NCBI RefSeq assembly: GCF_963576545.1
Contig: NC_083644.1
Span: 29,517,393-29,581,392 of the forward strand
Length of the DNA: 64,000 bases
DNA from: Limanda limanda
Taxonomy: Eukaryota > Chordata > Actinopteri > Pleuronectiformes > Pleuronectidae
Direction: 5' to 3'
A program made the translations under genes and the position numbers. The notes under the pieces were generated by a model. The model made no database searches. It was not told the DNA's origin and saw nothing but the letters and a program-made list of their open reading frames with translations. Shown in pieces: positions 21,793 to 34,430 of this stretch (positions are counted from its first letter, which is position 1; every line of letters starts with the position of its first letter).

Positions 21793-24620
21793 GGAAGCAT
21801 TGATTAAGATTTCTGACTTTTTCATCACATGTCAGCCCAAGTGTCAGAAAAGCGCTGGAAACAGGGAGATAAGCCTTTTTGGAAGAAATGGTTAAATTCT
21901 TGAATTTTTCATCACACATCATCCCAAATGTCACTAAACAGCTGGAAACGGGGAGATAAGCCTTTTTTGGAAGCAATGGTTAACATTTTGACTTTTTCAT
22001 CACATATCAGCTCCAGTGTCAGAAAAGCGCTGGAAACAGGGAGATAAGCCTTTTTTTGGAAGAAATTGTTAAATTCTTGAAGTTTTCATCACACGTCATC
22101 CCAAATGTCACTAAACAGCTGGAAACGGGGAGATAAGCCTTTTTTGGAAGCAATGGTTAACGTTTTGACTTTTTCATCACATATCAGCTCCTGTGTCAGA
22201 AAAGCGCTGGAAACAGGGAGATAAGCCTTTTTTGGAAGAAATGGTTAAATTCTTAAAATTTTCAACGCACATCATCCCAAATGTCACTAAACAGCTGGAA
22301 ACGGGGAGATAAGCCTTTTTTTGTAAGCAATGGTTAACGTTTTGACTTTTTCATCACATATCAGCTCCTTTGTCAGAAAAGCGCTGGAAACAGGGAGATA
22401 TGCCTTTTTTTGGAAGAAATGGTTAAATTCCTGAATTTTTCATAACACATCATCCCAAATGTCACTAAACAGCTGGAAACGGGGAGATAAGCCTTTTTTG
22501 GAAGCATTGATTAAGATGTCTGACTTTTTCATCACATGTCAGCCCAAGTGTCAGAAAAGCGCTGGAAACAGGGAGATAAGCCTTTTTTGGAAGAAATGGT
22601 TAAATTCTTGAATTTTTCATCACACATCATCCCAAATGTCACTAAACAGCAGGAAACGGGGAGATAAGCCTTTTTTGGAAGCAATGGTTAACATTTTGAC
22701 TTTTTCATCACATATCAGCCCAAGTGTCAGAAAAGCGCTGGAAACAGGGACATAAGCCTTTTTTGGAAGAAATGGTTAACATTTTGACTTTTTCATCACA
22801 TATCAGCTCCAGTGTCAGAAAAGCGCTGGAAACAGGGAGATATGCCTTTTTTTGGAAGAAATGGTTAAATTCTTGAATTTTTCATCACACATCATCCCAA
22901 ATGTCACTAAACAGCTGGAAACGGGGAGATAAGCCTTTTTTGGAAGCAATGGTTAACATTTTGACTTTTTCATCACATATCAGCTCCAGTGTCAGAAAAG
23001 TGCTGGAAACAGGGAGATATGCCTTTTTTTGGAAGAAATTGTTAAATTCTTGAATTTTTCATCACACGTCATCCCAAATGTCACTAAACAGCTGGAAATG
23101 GGGAGATAAGCCTTTTTTGGAAGCAATGGTTAACATTTTGACTTTTTCATCACATATCAGCTCCAGTGTCAGAAAAGCGCCGGAAACAGGGAGATACGCC
23201 TTCTTTTGGAAGAAATGGTTAAATTCTTGAATTTTTCATCACACATCATCCCAAATGTCACTAAACAGCTGGAAACGGGGAGATTAGCCTTTTTTGGAAG
23301 CATTGATTAAGATTTCTGACTTTTTCATCACATGTCAGCCCAAGTGTCAGAAAAGCGCTGGAAACAGGGAGATAAGCCTTTTTGGAAGAAATGGTTAAAT
23401 TCTTGAATTTTTCATCACACATCATCCCAAATGTCACTAAACAGCTGGAAACGGGGAGACAAGCCTTTTTTGGAAGCATTGATTAAGATTTCTGACTTTT
23501 TCATCACATGTCAGCCCAAGTGTCAGAAAAGCGCTGGAAACAGGGAGATAAGCCTTTTTGGAAGAAATGGTTAAATTCTTGAATTTTTCATCACACATCA
23601 TCCCAAATGTCACTAAACAGCTGGAAACGGGGAGATAAGCCTTTTTTGGAAGCAATGGTTAACATTTTGACTTTTTCATCACATATCAGCTCCAGTGTCA
23701 GAAAAGCGCTGGAAACAGGGAGATAAGCCTTTTTTTGGAAGAAATTGTTAAATTCTTGAAGTTTTCATCACACGTCATCCCAAATGTCACTAAACAGCTG
23801 GAAACGGGGAGATAAGCCTTTTTTGGAAGCAATGGTTAACGTTTTGACTTTTTCATCACATATCAGCTCCTGTGTCAGAAAAGCGCTGGAAACAGGGAGA
23901 TAAGCCTTTTTTGGAAGAAATGGTTAAATTCTTAAAATTTTCAACGCACATCATCCCAAATGTCACTAAACAGCTGGAAACGGGGAGATAAGCCTTTTTT
24001 TGTAAGCAATGGTTAACGTTTTGACTTTTTCATCACATATCAGCTCCTTTGTCAGAAAAGCGCTGGAAACAGGGAGATATGCCTTTTTTTGGAAGAAATG
24101 GTTAAATTCCTGAATTTTTCATAACACATCATCCCAAATGTCACTAAACAGCTGGAAACGGGGAGATAAGCCTTTTTTGGAAGCATTGATTAAGATGTCT
24201 GACTTTTTCATCACATGTCAGCCCAAGTGTCAGAAAAGCGCTGGAAACAGGGAGATAAGCCTTTTTTGGAAGAAATGGTTAAATTCTTGAATTTTTCATC
24301 ACACATCATCCCAAATGTCACTAAACAGGAGGAAACGGGGAGATAAGCCTTTTTTGGAAGCAATGGTTAACATTTTGACTTTTTCATCACATATCAGCCC
24401 AAGTGTCAGAAAAGCGCTGGAAACAGGGACATAAGCCTTTTTTGGAAGAAATGGTTAACATTTTGACTTTTTCATCACATATCAGCTCCAGTGTCAGAAA
24501 AGCGCTGGAAACAAGGAGATATGCCTTTTTTTGGAAGAAATGGTTAAATTCTTGAATTTTTCATCACACATCATCCCAAATGTCACTAAACAGCTGGAAA
24601 CGGGGAGATAAGCCTTTTTT
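21793..24620 (+). repeat. 17-mer HOR, B1A1 duplication, and a 13-monomer partial HOR
   Basis: 21,793-23,295 is a complete 1,503-bp 17-mer. B1 A1 is then present twice (23,296 and 23,472). From 23,472 the order is B1 A1 B2 A2 B3 A3 B4 A4 B5 A5 B6 C A6, after which the sequence jumps back to B3 at 24,621 instead of continuing to B7. Confidence 0.87.
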
Positions 24621-26654
24621 GGAAGCAATGGTTAACGTTTTGACTTTTTCATCACATATCAGCTCCTGTGTCAGAAAAGCGCTGGAAACAGGGAGATAAG
24701 CCTTTTTTGGAAGAAATGGTTAAATTCTTAAAATTTTCAACGCACATCATCCCAAATGTCACTAAACAGCTGGAAACGGGGAGATAAGCCTTTTTTTGTA
24801 AGCAATGGTTAACGTTTTGACTTTTTCATCACATATCAGCTCCTTTGTCAGAAAAGCGCTGGAAACAGGGAGATATGCCTTTTTTTGGAAGAAATGGTTA
24901 AATTCCTGAATTTTTCATAACACATCATCCCAAATGTCACTAAACAGCTGGAAACGGGGAGATAAGCCTTTTTTGGAAGCATTGATTAAGATGTCTGACT
25001 TTTTCATCACATGTCAGCCCAAGTGTCAGAAAAGCGCTGGAAACAGGGAGATAAGCCTTTTTTGGAAGAAATGGTTAAATTCTTGAATTTTTCATCACAC
25101 ATCATCCCAAATGTCACTAAACAGCAGGAAACGGGGAGATAAGCCTTTTTTGATTGCAATGGTTAACATTTTGACTTTTTCATCACATATCAGCCCAAGT
25201 GTCAGAAAAGCGCTGGAAACAGGGACATAAGCCTTTTTTGGAAGAAATGGTTAACATTTTGACTTTTTCATCACATATCAGCTCCAGTGTCAGAAAAGCG
25301 CTGGAAACAGGGAGATATGCCTTTTTTTGGAAGAAATGGTTAAATTCTTGAATTTTTCATCACACATCATCCCAAATGTCACTAAACAGCTGGAAACGGG
25401 GAGGTAAGCCTTTTTTGGAAGCAATGGTTAACATTTTGACTTTTTCATCACATATCAGCCCAAGTGTCAGAAAAGCGCTGGAAACAGGGACATAAGCCTT
25501 TTTTGGAAGAAATGGTTAACATTTTGACTTTTTCATCACATATCAGCTCCAGTGTCAGAAAAGCGCTGGAAACAGGGAGATATGCCTTTTTTTGGAAGAA
25601 ATGGTTAAATTCTTGAATTTTTCATCACACATCATCCCAAATGTCACTAAACAGCTGGAAACGGGGAGATAAGCCTTTTTTGGAAGCATTGATTAAGATG
25701 TCTGACTTTTTCATCACATGTCAGCCCAAGTGTCAGAAAAGCGCTGGAAACAGGGAGATAAGCCTTTTTTGGAAGAAATGGTTAAATTCTTGAATTTTTC
25801 ATCACACATCATCCCAAATGTCACTAAACAGCTGGAAACGGGGAGATAAGCCTTTTTTGGAAGCATTGATTAAGATTTCTGACTTTTTCATCACATGTCA
25901 GCCCAAGTGTCAGAAAAGCGCTGGAAACAGGGAGATAAGCCTTTTTTGGAAGAAATGGTTAAATTCTTGAATTTTTCATCACACATCATCCCAAATGTCA
26001 CTAAACAGCTGGAAACGGGGAGATAAGCCTTTTTTGGAAGCAATGGTTAACATTTTGACTTTTTCATCACATATCAGCCCAAGTGTCAGAAAAGCGCTGG
26101 AAACAGGGACATAAGCCTTTTTTGGAAGAAATGGTTAACATTTTGACTTTTTCATCACATATCAGCTCCAGTGTCAGAAAAGCGCTGGAAACAGGGAGAT
26201 ATGCCTTTTTTTGGAAGAAATGGTTAAATTCTTGAATTTTTCATCACACATCATCCCAAATGTCACTAAACAGCTGGAAACGGGGAGATAAGCCTTTTTT
26301 GGAAGCAATGGTTAACATTTTGACTTTTTCATCACATATCAGCTCCAGTGTCAGAAAAGCGCTGGAAACAGGGAGATATGCCTTTTTTTGGAAGAAATTG
26401 TTAAATTCTTGAATTTTTCATCACACGTCATCCCAAATGTCACTAAACAGCTGGAAATGGGGAGATAAGCCTTTTTTGGAAGCAATGGTTAACATTTTGA
26501 CTTTTTCATCACATATCAGCTCCAGTGTCAGAAAAGCGCCGGAAACAGGGAGATACGCCTTTTTTTGGAAGAAATGGTTAAATTCTTGAATTTTTCATCA
26601 CACATCATCCCAAATGTCACTAAACAGCTGGAAACGGGGAGATAAGCCTTTTTT
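24621..26654 (+). repeat. composite HOR derivative with extra B6-C-A6 cassettes
   Basis: Order: B3 A3 B4 A4 B5 A5, B6* C A6* (25,152-25,416), B6 C A6 (25,417-25,681), B5 A B A (25,682-26,035; the second dimer is type I-like with GATTAAGATTTCTG), then B6 C A6 B7 A7 B8 A8. B6* begins GATTGCAATGG and A6* ends GGGGAGGTAAG. This starred pair recurs near 43.4 and 45.8 kb. Confidence 0.85.
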
Positions 26655-29600
26655 GGAAGCATTGATTAAGATTTCTGACTTTTTCATCACATGTCAGCCC
26701 AAGTGTCAGAAAAGCGCTGGAAACAGGGAGATAAGCCTTTTTGGAAGAAATGGTTAAATTCTTGAATTTTTCATCACACATCATCCCAAATGTCACTAAA
26801 CAGCTGGAAACGGGGAGATAAGCCTTTTTTGGAAGCAATGGTTAACATTTTGACTTTTTCATCACATATCAGCTCCAGTGTCAGAAAAGCGCTGGAAACA
26901 GGGAGATAAGCCTTTTTTTGGAAGAAATTGTTAAATTCTTGAAGTTTTCATCACACGTCATCCCAAATGTCACTAAACAGCTGGAAACGGGGAGATAAGC
27001 CTTTTTTGGAAGCAATGGTTAACGTTTTGACTTTTTCATCACATATCAGCTCCTGTGTCAGAAAAGCGCTGGAAACAGGGAGATAAGCCTTTTTTGGAAG
27101 AAATGGTTAAATTCTTAAAATTTTCAACGCACATCATCCCAAATGTCACTAAACAGCTGGAAACGGGGAGATAAGCCTTTTTTTGTAAGCAATGGTTAAC
27201 GTTTTGACTTTTTCATCACATATCAGCTCCTTTGTCAGAAAAGCGCTGGAAACAGGGAGATATGCCTTTTTTTGGAAGAAATGGTTAAATTCCTGAATTT
27301 TTCATAACACATCATCCCAAATGTCACTAAACAGCTGGAAACGGGGAGATAAGCCTTTTTTGGAAGCATTGATTAAGATGTCTGACTTTTTCATCACATG
27401 TCAGCCCAAGTGTCAGAAAAGCGCTGGAAACAGGGAGATAAGCCTTTTTTGGAAGAAATGGTTAAATTCTTGAATTTTTCATCACACATCATCCCAAATG
27501 TCACTAAACAGGAGGAAACGGGGAGATAAGCCTTTTTTGGAAGCAATGGTTAACATTTTGACTTTTTCATCACATATCAGCCCAAGTGTCAGAAAAGCGC
27601 TGGAAACAGGGACATAAGCCTTTTTTGGAAGAAATGGTTAACATTTTGACTTTTTCATCACATATCAGCTCCAGTGTCAGAAAAGCGCTGGAAACAGGGA
27701 GATATGCCTTTTTTTGGAAGAAATGGTTAAATTCTTGAATTTTTCATCACACATCATCCCAAATGTCACTAAACAGCTGGAAACGGGGAGATAAGCCTTT
27801 TTTGGAAGCAATGGTTAACATTTTGACTTTTTCATCACATATCAGCTCCAGTGTCAGAAAAGCGCTTGAAACAGGGAGATATGCCTTTTTTTGGAAGAAA
27901 TTGTTAAATTCTTGAATTTTTCATCACACGTCATCCCAAATGTCACTAAACAGCTGGAAATGGGGAGATAAGCCTTTTTTGGAAGCAATGGTTAACATTT
28001 TGACTTTTTCATCACATATCAGCTCCAGTGTCAGAAAAGCGCCGGAAACAGGGAGATACGCCTTTTTTTGGAAGAAATGGTTAAATTCTTGAATTTTTCA
28101 TCACACATCATCCCAAATGTCACTAAACAGCTGGAAACGGGGAGATAAGCCTTTTTTGGAAGCATTGATTAAGATTTCTGACTTTTTCATCACATGTCAG
28201 CCCAAGTGTCAGAAAAGCGCTGGAAACAGGGAGATAAGCCTTTTTGGAAGAAATGGTTAAATTCTTGAATTTTTCATCACACATCATCCCAAATGTCACT
28301 AAACAGCTGGAAACGGGGAGATAAGCCTTTTTTGGAAGCAATGGTTAACATTTTGACTTTTTCATCACATATCAGCTCCAGTGTCAGAAAAGCGCTGGAA
28401 ACAGGGAGATAAGCCTTTTTTTGGAAGAAATTGTTAAATTCTTGAAGTTTTCATCACACGTCATCCCAAATGTCACTAAACAGCTGGAAACGGGGAGATA
28501 AGCCTTTTTTGGAAGCAATGGTTAACGTTTTGACTTTTTCATCACATATCAGCTCCTGTGTCAGAAAAGCGCTGGAAACAGGGAGATAAGCCTTTTTTGG
28601 AAGAAATGGTTAAATTCTTAAAATTTTCAACGCACATCATCCCAAATGTCACTAAACAGCTGGAAACGGGGAGATAAGCCTTTTTTTGTAAGCAATGGTT
28701 AACGTTTTGACTTTTTCATCACATATCAGCTCCTTTGTCAGAAAAGCGCTGGAAACAGGGAGATATGCCTTTTTTTGGAAGAAATGGTTAAATTCCTGAA
28801 TTTTTCATAACACATCATCCCAAATGTCACTAAACAGCTGGAAACGGGGAGATAAGCCTTTTTTGGAAGCATTGATTAAGATGTCTGACTTTTTCATCAC
28901 ATGTCAGCCCAAGTGTCAGAAAAGCGCTGGAAACAGGGAGATAAGCCTTTTTTGGAAGAAATGGTTAAATTCTTGAATTTTTCATCACACATCATCCCAA
29001 ATGTCACTAAACAGCAGGAAACGGGGAGATAAGCCTTTTTTGGAAGCAATGGTTAACATTTTGACTTTTTCATCACATATCAGCCCAAGTGTCAGAAAAG
29101 CGCTGGAAACAGGGACATAAGCCTTTTTTGGAAGAAATGGTTAACATTTTGACTTTTTCATCACATATCAGCTCCAGTGTCAGAAAAGCGCTGGAAACAG
29201 GGAGATATGCCTTTTTTTGGAAGAAATGGTTAAATTCTTGAATTTTTCATCACACATCATCCCAAATGTCACTAAACAGCTGGAAACGGGGAGATAAGCC
29301 TTTTTTGGAAGCAATGGTTAACATTTTGACTTTTTCATCACATATCAGCTCCAGTGTCAGAAAAGTGCTGGAAACAGGGAGATATGCCTTTTTTTGGAAG
29401 AAATTGTTAAATTCTTGAATTTTTCATCACACGTCATCCCAAATGTCACTAAACAGCTGGAAATGGGGAGATAAGCCTTTTTTGGAAGCAATGGTTAACA
29501 TTTTGACTTTTTCATCACATATCAGCTCCAGTGTCAGAAAAGCGCCGGAAACAGGGAGATACGCCTTCTTTTGGAAGAAATGGTTAAATTCTTGAATTTT

Positions 29601-30810
29601 TTATCACACATCATCCCAAATGTCACTAAACAGCTGGAAACGGGGAGATAAGCCTTTTTTGGAAGCAATGGTTAACGTTTTGACTTTTTCATCACATATC
29701 AGCTCCTGTGTCAGAAAAGCGCTGGAAACAGGGAGATAAGCCTTTTTTGGAAGAAATGGTTAAATTCTTAAAATTTTCAACGCACATCATCCCAAATGTC
29801 ACTAAACAGCTGGAAACGGGGAGATAAGCCTTTTTTTGTAAGCAATGGTTAACGTTTTGACTTTTTCATCACATATCAGCTCCTTTGTCAGAAAAGCGCT
29901 GGAAACAGGGAGATATGCCTTTTTTTGGAAGAAATGGTTAAATTCCTGAATTTTTCATAACACATCATCCCAAATGTCACTAAACAGCTGGAAACGGGGA
30001 GATAAGCCTTTTTTGGAAGCATTGATTAAGATGTCTGACTTTTTCATCACATGTCAGCCCAAGTGTCAGAAAAGCGCTGGAAACAGGGAGATAAGCCTTT
30101 TTTGGAAGAAATGGTTAAATTCTTGAATTTTTCATCACACATCATCCCAAATGTCACTAAACAGCAGGAAACGGGGAGATAAGCCTTTTTTGGAAGCAAT
30201 GGTTAACATTTTGACTTTTTCATCACATATCAGCCCAAGTGTCAGAAAAGCGCTGGAAACAGGGACATAAGCCTTTTTTGGAAGAAATGGTTAACATTTT
30301 GACTTTTTCATCACATATCAGCTCCAGTGTCAGAAAAGCGCTGGAAACAGGGAGATATGCCTTTTTTTGGAAGAAATGGTTAAATTCTTGAATTTTTCAT
30401 CACACATCATCCCAAATGTCACTAAACAGCTGGAAACGGGGAGATAAGCCTTTTTTGGAAGCAATGGTTAACATTTTGACTTTTTCATCACATATCAGCT
30501 CCAGTGTCAGAAAAGTGCTGGAAACAGGGAGATATGCCTTTTTTTGGAAGAAATTGTTAAATTCTTGAATTTTTCATCACACGTCATCCCAAATGTCACT
30601 AAACAGCTGGAAATGGGGAGATAAGCCTTTTTTGGAAGCAATGGTTAACATTTTGACTTTTTCATCACATATCAGCTCCAGTGTCAGAAAAGCGCCGGAA
30701 ACAGGGAGATACGCCTTCTTTTGGAAGAAATGGTTAAATTCTTGAATTTTTCATCACACATCATCCCAAATGTCACTAAACAGCTGGAAACGGGGAGATT
30801 AGCCTTTTTT
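26655..30810 (+). repeat. two 17-mer HORs followed by a 13-monomer HOR
   Basis: 17-mers lie at 26,655-28,157 and 28,158-29,660. The second ends in an A8 reading TTTTTTATCACAC. Next, 29,661-30,810 is B3 A3 B4 A4 B5 A5 B6 C A6 B7 A7 B8 A8, i.e. the 17-mer without B1 A1 B2 A2, joined A8 to B3. Confidence 0.88.
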
Positions 30811-33800
30811 GGAAGCATTGATTAAGATTTCTGACTTTTTCATCACATGTCAGCCCAAGTGTCAGAAAAGCGCTGGAAACAGGGAGATAAGCCTTTTTGG
30901 AAGATATGGTTAAATTCTTGAATTTTTCATCACACATCATCCCAAATGTCACTAAACAGCTGGAAACGGGGAGACAAGCCTTTTTTGGAAGCATTGATTA
31001 AGATTTCTGACTTTTTCATCACATGTCAGCCCAAGTGTCAGAAAAGCGCTGGAAACAGGGAGATAAGCCTTTTTGGAAGAAATGGTTAAATTCTTGAATT
31101 TTTCATCACACATCATCCCAAATGTCACTAAACAGCTGGAAACGGGGAGATAAGCCTTTTTTGGAAGCAATGGTTAACATTTTGACTTTTTCATCACATA
31201 TCAGCTCCAGTGTCAGAAAAGCGCTGGAAACAGGGAGATAAGCCTTTTTTTGGAAGAAATTGTTAAATTCTTGAAGTTTTCATCACACGTCATCCCAAAT
31301 GTCACAAAACAGCTGGAAACGGGGAGATAAGCCTTTTTTGGAAGCAATGGTTAACGTTTTGACTTTTTCATCACATATCAGCTCCTGTGTCAGAAAAGCG
31401 CTGGAAACAGGGAGATAAGCCTTTTTTGGAAGAAATGGTTAAATTCTTAAAATTTTCAACGCACATCATCCCAAATGTCACTAAACAGCTGGAAACGGGG
31501 AGATAAGCCTTTTTTTGTAAGCAATGGTTAACGTTTTGACTTTTTCATCACATATCAGCTCCTTTGTCAGAAAAGCGCTGGAAACAGGGAGATATGCCTT
31601 TTTTTGGAAGAAATGGTTAAATTCCTGAATTTTTCATAACACATCATCCCAAATGTCACTAAACAGCTGGAAACGGGGAGATAAGCCTTTTTTGGAAGCA
31701 TTGATTAAGATGTCTGACTTTTTCATCACATGTCAGCCCAAGTGTCAGAAAAGCGCTGGAAACAGGGAGATAAGCCTTTTTTGGAAGAAATGGTTAAATT
31801 CTTGAATTTTTCATCACACATCATCCCAAATGTCACTAAACAGCAGGAAACGGGGAGATAAGCCTTTTTTGGAAGCAATGGTTAACATTTTGACTTTTTC
31901 ATCACATATCAGCCCAAGTGTCAGAAAAGCGCTGGAAACAGGGACATAAGCCTTTTTTGGAAGAAATGGTTAACATTTTGACTTTTTCATCACATATCAG
32001 CTCCAGTGTCAGAAAAGCGCTGGAAACAGGGAGATATGCCTTTTTTTGGAAGAAATGGTTAAATTCTTGAATTTTTCATCACACATCATCCCAAATGTCA
32101 CTAAACAGCTGGAAACGGGGAGATAAGCCTTTTTTGGAAGCAATGGTTAACATTTTGACTTTTTCATCACATATCAGCTCCAGTGTCAGAAAAGTGCTGG
32201 AAACAGGGAGATATGCCTTTTTTTGGAAGAAATTGTTAAATTCTTGAATTTTTCATCACACGTCATCCCAAATGTCACTAAACAGCTGGAAATGGGGAGA
32301 TAAGCCTTTTTTGGAAGCAATGGTTAACATTTTGACTTTTTCATCACATATCAGCTCCAGTGTCAGAAAAGCGCCGGAAACAGGGAGATACGCCTTCTTT
32401 TGGAAGAAATGGTTAAATTCTTGAATTTTTCATCACACATCATCCCAAATGTCACTAAACAGCTGGAAACGGGGAGATTAGCCTTTTTTGGAAGCATTGA
32501 TTAAGATTTCTGACTTTTTCATCACATGTCAGCCCAAGTGTCAGAAAAGCGCTGGAAACAGGGAGATAAGCCTTTTTGGAAGATATGGTTAAATTCTTGA
32601 ATTTTTCATCACACATCATCCCAAATGTCACTAAACAGCTGGAAACGGGGAGACAAGCCTTTTTTGGAAGCATTGATTAAGATTTCTGACTTTTTCATCA
32701 CATGTCAGCCCAAGTGTCAGAAAAGCGCTGGAAACAGGGAGATAAGCCTTTTTGGAAGAAATGGTTAAATTCTTGAATTTTTCATCACACATCATCCCAA
32801 ATGTCACTAAACAGCTGGAAACGGGGAGATAAGCCTTTTTTGGAAGCAATGGTTAACATTTTGACTTTTTCATCACATATCAGCTCCAGTGTCAGAAAAG
32901 CGCTGGAAACAGGGAGATAAGCCTTTTTTTGGAAGAAATTGTTAAATTCTTGAAGTTTTCATCACACGTCATCCCAAATGTCACAAAACAGCTGGAAACG
33001 GGGAGATAAGCCTTTTTTGGAAGCAATGGTTAACGTTTTGACTTTTTCATCACATATCAGCTCCTGTGTCAGAAAAGCGCTGGAAACAGGGAGATAAGCC
33101 TTTTTTGGAAGAAATGGTTAAATTCTTAAAATTTTCAACGCACATCATCCCAAATGTCACTAAACAGCTGGAAACGGGGAGATAAGCCTTTTTTTGTAAG
33201 CAATGGTTAACGTTTTGACTTTTTCATCACATATCAGTTCCTTTGTCAGAAAAGCGCTGGAAACAGGGAGATATGCCTTTTTTTGGAAGAAATGGTTAAA
33301 TTCCTGAATTTTTCATAACACATCATCCCAAATGTCACTAAACAGCTGGAAACGGGGAGATAAGCCTTTTTTGGAAGCATTGATTAAGATGTCTGACTTT
33401 TTCATCACATGTCAGCCCAAGTGTCAGAAAAGCGCTGGAAACAGGGAGATAAGCCTTTTTTGGAAGAAATGGTTAAATTCTTGAATTTTTCATCACACAT
33501 CATCCCAAATGTCACTAAACAGGAGGAAACGGGGAGATAAGCCTTTTTTGGAAGCAATGGTTAACATTTTGACTTTTTCATCACATATCAGCCCAAGTGT
33601 CAGAAAAGCGCTGGAAACAGGGACATAAGCCTTTTTTGGAAGAAATGGTTAACATTTTGACTTTTTCATCACATATCAGCTCCAGTGTCAGAAAAGCGCT
33701 GGAAACAAGGAGATATGCCTTTTTTTGGAAGAAATGGTTAAATTCTTGAATTTTTCATCACACATCATCCCAAATGTCACTAAACAGCTGGAAACGGGGA

Positions 33801-34168
33801 GATAAGCCTTTTTTGGAAGCAATGGTTAACGTTTTGACTTTTTCATCACATATCAGCTCCTGTGTCAGAAAAGCGCTGGAAACAGGGAGATAAGCCTTTT
33901 TTGGAAGAAATGGTTAAATTCTTAAAATTTTCAACGCACATCATCCCAAATGTCACTAAACAGCTGGAAACGGGGAGATAAGCCTTTTTTTGTAAGCAAT
34001 GGTTAACGTTTTGACTTTTTCATCACATATCAGCTCCTTTGTCAGAAAAGCGCTGGAAACAGGGAGATATGCCTTTTTTTGGAAGAAATGGTTAAATTCC
34101 TGAATTTTTCATAACACATCATCCCAAATGTCACTAAACAGCTGGAAACGGGGAGATAAGCCTTTTTT
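30811..34168 (+). repeat. 19-monomer HOR (1,679 bp) and its near-identical duplicate
   Basis: 30,811-32,489 is B1 A1 B1 A1 B2 to A8, 19 monomers. The sequence from 32,490 repeats it through A6 (to 33,814) before jumping to B3 at 33,815. Private variants shared at about 1,679 bp are GGAAGATATGG in the first A1 (30,899 and 32,578) and GTCACAAAACAGC in A2 (near 31,301 and 32,980). These show very recent tandem duplication of the whole 19-mer. Confidence 0.88.
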
Positions 34169-34345
34169 GGAAGCATTGATTAAGATGTCTGACTTTTTCA
34201 TCACATGTCAGCCCAAGTGTCAGAAAAGCGCTGGAAACAGGGAGATAAGCCTTTTTTGGAAGAAATGGTTAAATTCTTGAATTTTTCATCACACATCATC
34301 CCAAATGTCACTAAACAGCAGGAAACGGGGAGATAAGCCTTTTTT

Positions 34346-34430
34346 GGAAGCAATGGTTAACATTTTGACTTTTTCATCACATATCAGCCCAAGTCACTAA
34401 ACAGCTGGAAACGGGGAGATAAGCCTTTTT
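34346..34430 (+). repeat. junction monomer, type II B6 fused to type I A with 2-bp loss
   Basis: The monomer begins as B6 (GGAAGCAATGGTTAACATT through CATATCAGCCCAA) and switches at about 34,391-34,396 to the A sequence GTCACTAAACAGCTGG. B normally reads CCCAAGTGTCAG and A reads CCCAAATGTCAC; here it is CCCAAGTCAC, two bases short of either. Everything to the right up to 40,007 is type I. It looks like exchange between misaligned monomers at a short homology. Confidence 0.9.

Larger units (their letters stand above)
12950..34390 (+). repeat. type II satellite block, left (17-monomer HOR family)
   Basis: The block is marked by variants absent from type I: CATAACACATC (A4), TTAAAATTTTCAACGCAC (A3), GTTAACGTTTTG (B3, B4), GATTAAGATGTCTG (B5), AGGAAACGGGG (A5), AGGGACATAAG (B6), GGAAATGGGG (A7), GCGCCGGAAAC with GATACGCC (B8) and a 5-T tract after B1. 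Monomers can be named and ordered for the whole block. It starts with a 9-monomer unit (12,950-13,745, 796 bp: B4-like A4 B5 A5 B6 C A6 B3 A3) and ends inside a B6 at 34,346-34,390. Confidence 0.92.
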
